Assembly: GCF_965363235.1 (NCBI RefSeq)
Contig: NC_134843.1
Location: forward strand, 85,841,795-85,905,794
Length of the DNA stretch: 64,000 bases
Direction of reading: 5' to 3'
From: Mytilus galloprovincialis
Taxonomy: Eukaryota > Mollusca > Bivalvia > Mytilida > Mytilidae
In this document: positions 62,997 through 64,000 of the stretch, in pieces
How positions within the stretch are numbered: position 1 is the stretch's first letter
How the letters are laid out: every line of letters starts with the position of its first letter
The notes under the pieces: model-generated
Database searches by the model: none
What the model was told of the DNA's origin: nothing
Seen by the model: the letters and a program-made list of their open reading frames with translations, nothing else
Position numbers and translations under genes: made by a program

Positions 62997-63297
62997 ACGA
63001 TTTTTTCTTCCTATTTCTTGACCTGGAAGACTGAGAGAAGCTGATAGATGAACCCAACTGCAGTCTGCATGTAGAGATGACTAAAATGAAAACATTAACC
63101 CTAACAGTTCTTAGGTTGGAGTGAAACTGGAACTGGTACAGCAGTCTATAGAAAGTCATTTTTACAAAAGAAATTCGGAACTTTTCGATTTTTTTCCCGA
63201 TTTTTTTACTTCAACTGGACCTGCGACCGGAAGTACTTGTTTCTTGGTATTTCAATAATAGACACGAATAATAGTCCTATGCCCGCGGGTTTACACT

Positions 63298-64000
63298 ATG
63301 TTAGGAAATTTTAGGCATTCAAAATACGCACTTGTTCCAACATCGAAGGGAAACTCACTCCTTAAATGTCATGATGTTTATATATCTCAACTTGTACGAT
63401 TCGCTCTTGTATGTAACAATGCTTTAGATTTTAACGAGAGGAATTTATGTATTACTGAAAAGTTATTACACCAGGGTTTTCGATATCACAAACTAGTTAA
63501 AACGTTTACTAAATTTTATCATCGGTATAAGGACATCATTCGTAAATATAGCTCAACATGCAGACTTCTTATACGTTCAGGTATTTCACATTTGATATTT
63601 TATAAAATTTTCTTTATAAAGCACAAAAATGTCAGTATTCACCTCAGAAGCTAACAAAACCTTTAAATAGTCTTATTAAGAAGGGATATAGGTACGATAC
63701 TGTTGTCAGGTCATTAAAGATTGTATATTTTGGCGTTAATATTGATTCACTTATAGGGTCTTGTCATCGGAACTTCACACATTTATTTAAAAAATAGTTG
63801 TTGGCATGACACGAGTTATGTTCTTCTCATATATGTTATGATGGTATGATACTAAACCCCTCACGGGAAGGATTGTGCCTGATATTCATATGATGAAGAG
63901 AAAATCTTTCAAGCAGTTTACTGAAAGTCTGGAGCTGGCATGTCAGTTAACTGCTAGTAGTCTGTTGTTATTTGTGTATTATTGTCATTTTGTTTATTTT
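63298..64000 (+). mobile_element. RT family 2 retroelement, 3' part, runs off the window
   Basis: The plus-strand frame 63298-63654 gives a C-terminal RT-associated segment: HDVYISQLVRFALVCNNALD, RNLCITEKLLHQGFRYHKLV and FTKFYHRYKDIIRKYSSTCR. The layout parallels the end of RT family 1 (YISQLIRYSRAC, KLLNQEF, KFYGRH), so the two families are related. The coding end continues past 63654 in another frame, with GYRYDTVVRSLKIVYFGVNI near 63685-63745. The 3' UTR ('tgaaagtctggagctggcat') goes beyond the window edge. Compare 49890-50700 for the rest of the tail. Confidence 0.75.

Overview
This window reads as nuclear DNA of a marine bivalve, most likely a mussel of the genus Mytilus. It is AT-rich and gene-poor, it holds spliced genes with GT-AG introns, and much of it is dispersed repeat families that I associate with mytilid genomes. 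The species assignment is inference. No searches could be run, so family names rest on motifs I can see.

Two host genes stand out. On the minus strand at 8842-10167 a two-exon gene encodes a 101-residue preprohormone-like protein: a signal peptide split by an in-phase intron, a spacer, a dibasic site, and a basic 27-residue segment ending in Gly-Lys-Arg (an amidation and cleavage signature). I do not recognise the peptide. On the plus strand at 58052-61930 a three-exon gene encodes a secreted 521-residue protein built from four divergent copies of a domain of about 115-130 residues that I do not recognise. Exon 1 carries the signal peptide, exon 2 exactly one domain, and exon 3 the other three.

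Most of the rest is transposable elements. Region by region: 1-1.3 kb, decayed DDE transposase with SWIM finger; 1.6-8.7 kb, dispersed repeats and a foldback MITE; 8.8-10.2 kb, peptide gene; 12.1-13.4 kb, tandem bivalve repeat; 14.95-15.86 kb, 26-bp minisatellite; 15.9-18.9 kb, a TTAA-flanked MITE and retroelement 3' ends; 19.6-35.7 kb, copy A of an old segmental duplication, carrying a 1.7-kb foldback element and an 8.1-kb Mutator-like element that itself contains an intact-looking Penelope-like element and a DIRS-like fossil; 36.9-41.5 kb, retroelement 3' ends and a dispersed repeat; 41.6-48.9 kb, copy B of the duplication with a 2.25-kb Harbinger-like element; 49.6-56.6 kb, nested inverted-repeat elements; 56.9-62 kb, foldback repeats and the four-domain gene; 62.6-64 kb, two more retroelement 3' ends, the last running off the window.

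The two duplication copies are useful because each lacks insertions found in the other, so the window supplies its own empty sites. They fix the exact ends and target duplications of three transposons: TACTGT for the foldback, CAATAAAAT for the MULE and TAA for the Harbinger-like element.
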